Origin: Pseudopedobacter saltans
GTDB lineage: Bacteria > Bacteroidota > Bacteroidia > Chitinophagales > Chitinophagaceae
DNA: 5,856 nucleotides
Direction of reading: 5' to 3'
Assembly (NCBI GenBank): GCA_003241175.1
Contig: QFOI01000233.1
Location: forward strand, 1-5,856
The notes beneath the pieces are model-generated. The model searched no databases. It saw only the letters and a program-made list of their open reading frames with translations, and was not told the origin of the DNA. Within the stretch, counting starts at the first letter, position 1, and every line of letters begins with the position of its first letter. Shown here one piece after another: positions 5,785-5,856 of this stretch. Position numbers and translations under genes: made by a program.

Positions 5785-5856
5785 ATGGCAAATGTAGAAC
5801 TAAGCAACGAAGAAACATTGGTATTTCAGAATGCAGATTTCCTATTGACGAAAAAT
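5785..5856 (+). CDS. N-terminal fragment of an unrecognised protein, cut by window edge
   Basis: An ATG at 5785 opens a frame that runs to the window end (24 codons), beginning MANVELSNEETLVFQNADFL. The acidic, hydrophilic N-terminus has no signal peptide or membrane segment, so a cytoplasmic protein is likely. I do not recognise the family. The fragment starts 91 nt from the divergent permease ATG. No Shine-Dalgarno site is visible, as expected here. An overlapping frame from ATG 5775 (MILNGKCRTK) is also open to the edge but reads as a less natural protein start. Confidence 0.6.
   Translation, partial: MANVELSNEETLVFQNADFLLTKN

Noticed and set aside
1..5856. A hidden defence, CRISPR, mobile or biosynthetic system
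   Set aside because: Apart from the cut right-hand fragment, every long frame is a recognisable housekeeping gene; no spaced repeats, transposase, integrase or toxin-antitoxin pair is seen.

Overview
The window reads as an ordinary chromosomal stretch of a Bacteroidota member, probably near the Chitinophagales/Sphingobacteriales; the family level is a guess. Three things point there. Two genes carry a -7 promoter box of the form TAnnTTTG, typical of this phylum. Shine-Dalgarno sequences are essentially absent. The proteins (L19, the Cys-tailed cation transporter, the long LptF/LptG permease) resemble Bacteroidota versions. The DNA is AT-rich. No mobile element, CRISPR array, rRNA or tRNA was seen.

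Layout: six genes lie on the minus strand and one fragment on the plus strand. Read in the minus direction from the right: an LptF/LptG-family permease (5693-4203), a cation diffusion facilitator (4146-3163), an M20 zinc dipeptidase (3082-1706), ribosomal protein L19 rplS (1563-1213), TatA (1063-821) and the N-terminal part of GatA (794 to beyond position 1). On the plus strand, a divergent gene starts at 5785 and is cut after 24 codons.

Transcription: rplS and the dipeptidase have near-identical promoters, with TACCTTTG ending exactly 21 nt before the ATG. A weaker relative precedes the transporter. These sites move the starts of rplS and the dipeptidase inward from upstream TTG codons, and favour an internal TTG for the transporter. 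tatA and gatA are 26 nt apart and probably co-transcribed. Two tandem hairpins, the second followed by a U-rich run, separate rplS from tatA. The permease and the right-hand gene share a 91-nt divergent control region with a bulged inverted repeat.

Functionally the genes are mostly unrelated housekeeping functions: LPS transport, metal efflux, peptide turnover, translation, protein export and tRNA-dependent amidation. I see no convincing undescribed system. The points most worth checking are the non-AUG starts, an A12 run inside gatA, the altered metal site and Cys tail of the transporter, and the divergent inverted repeat.
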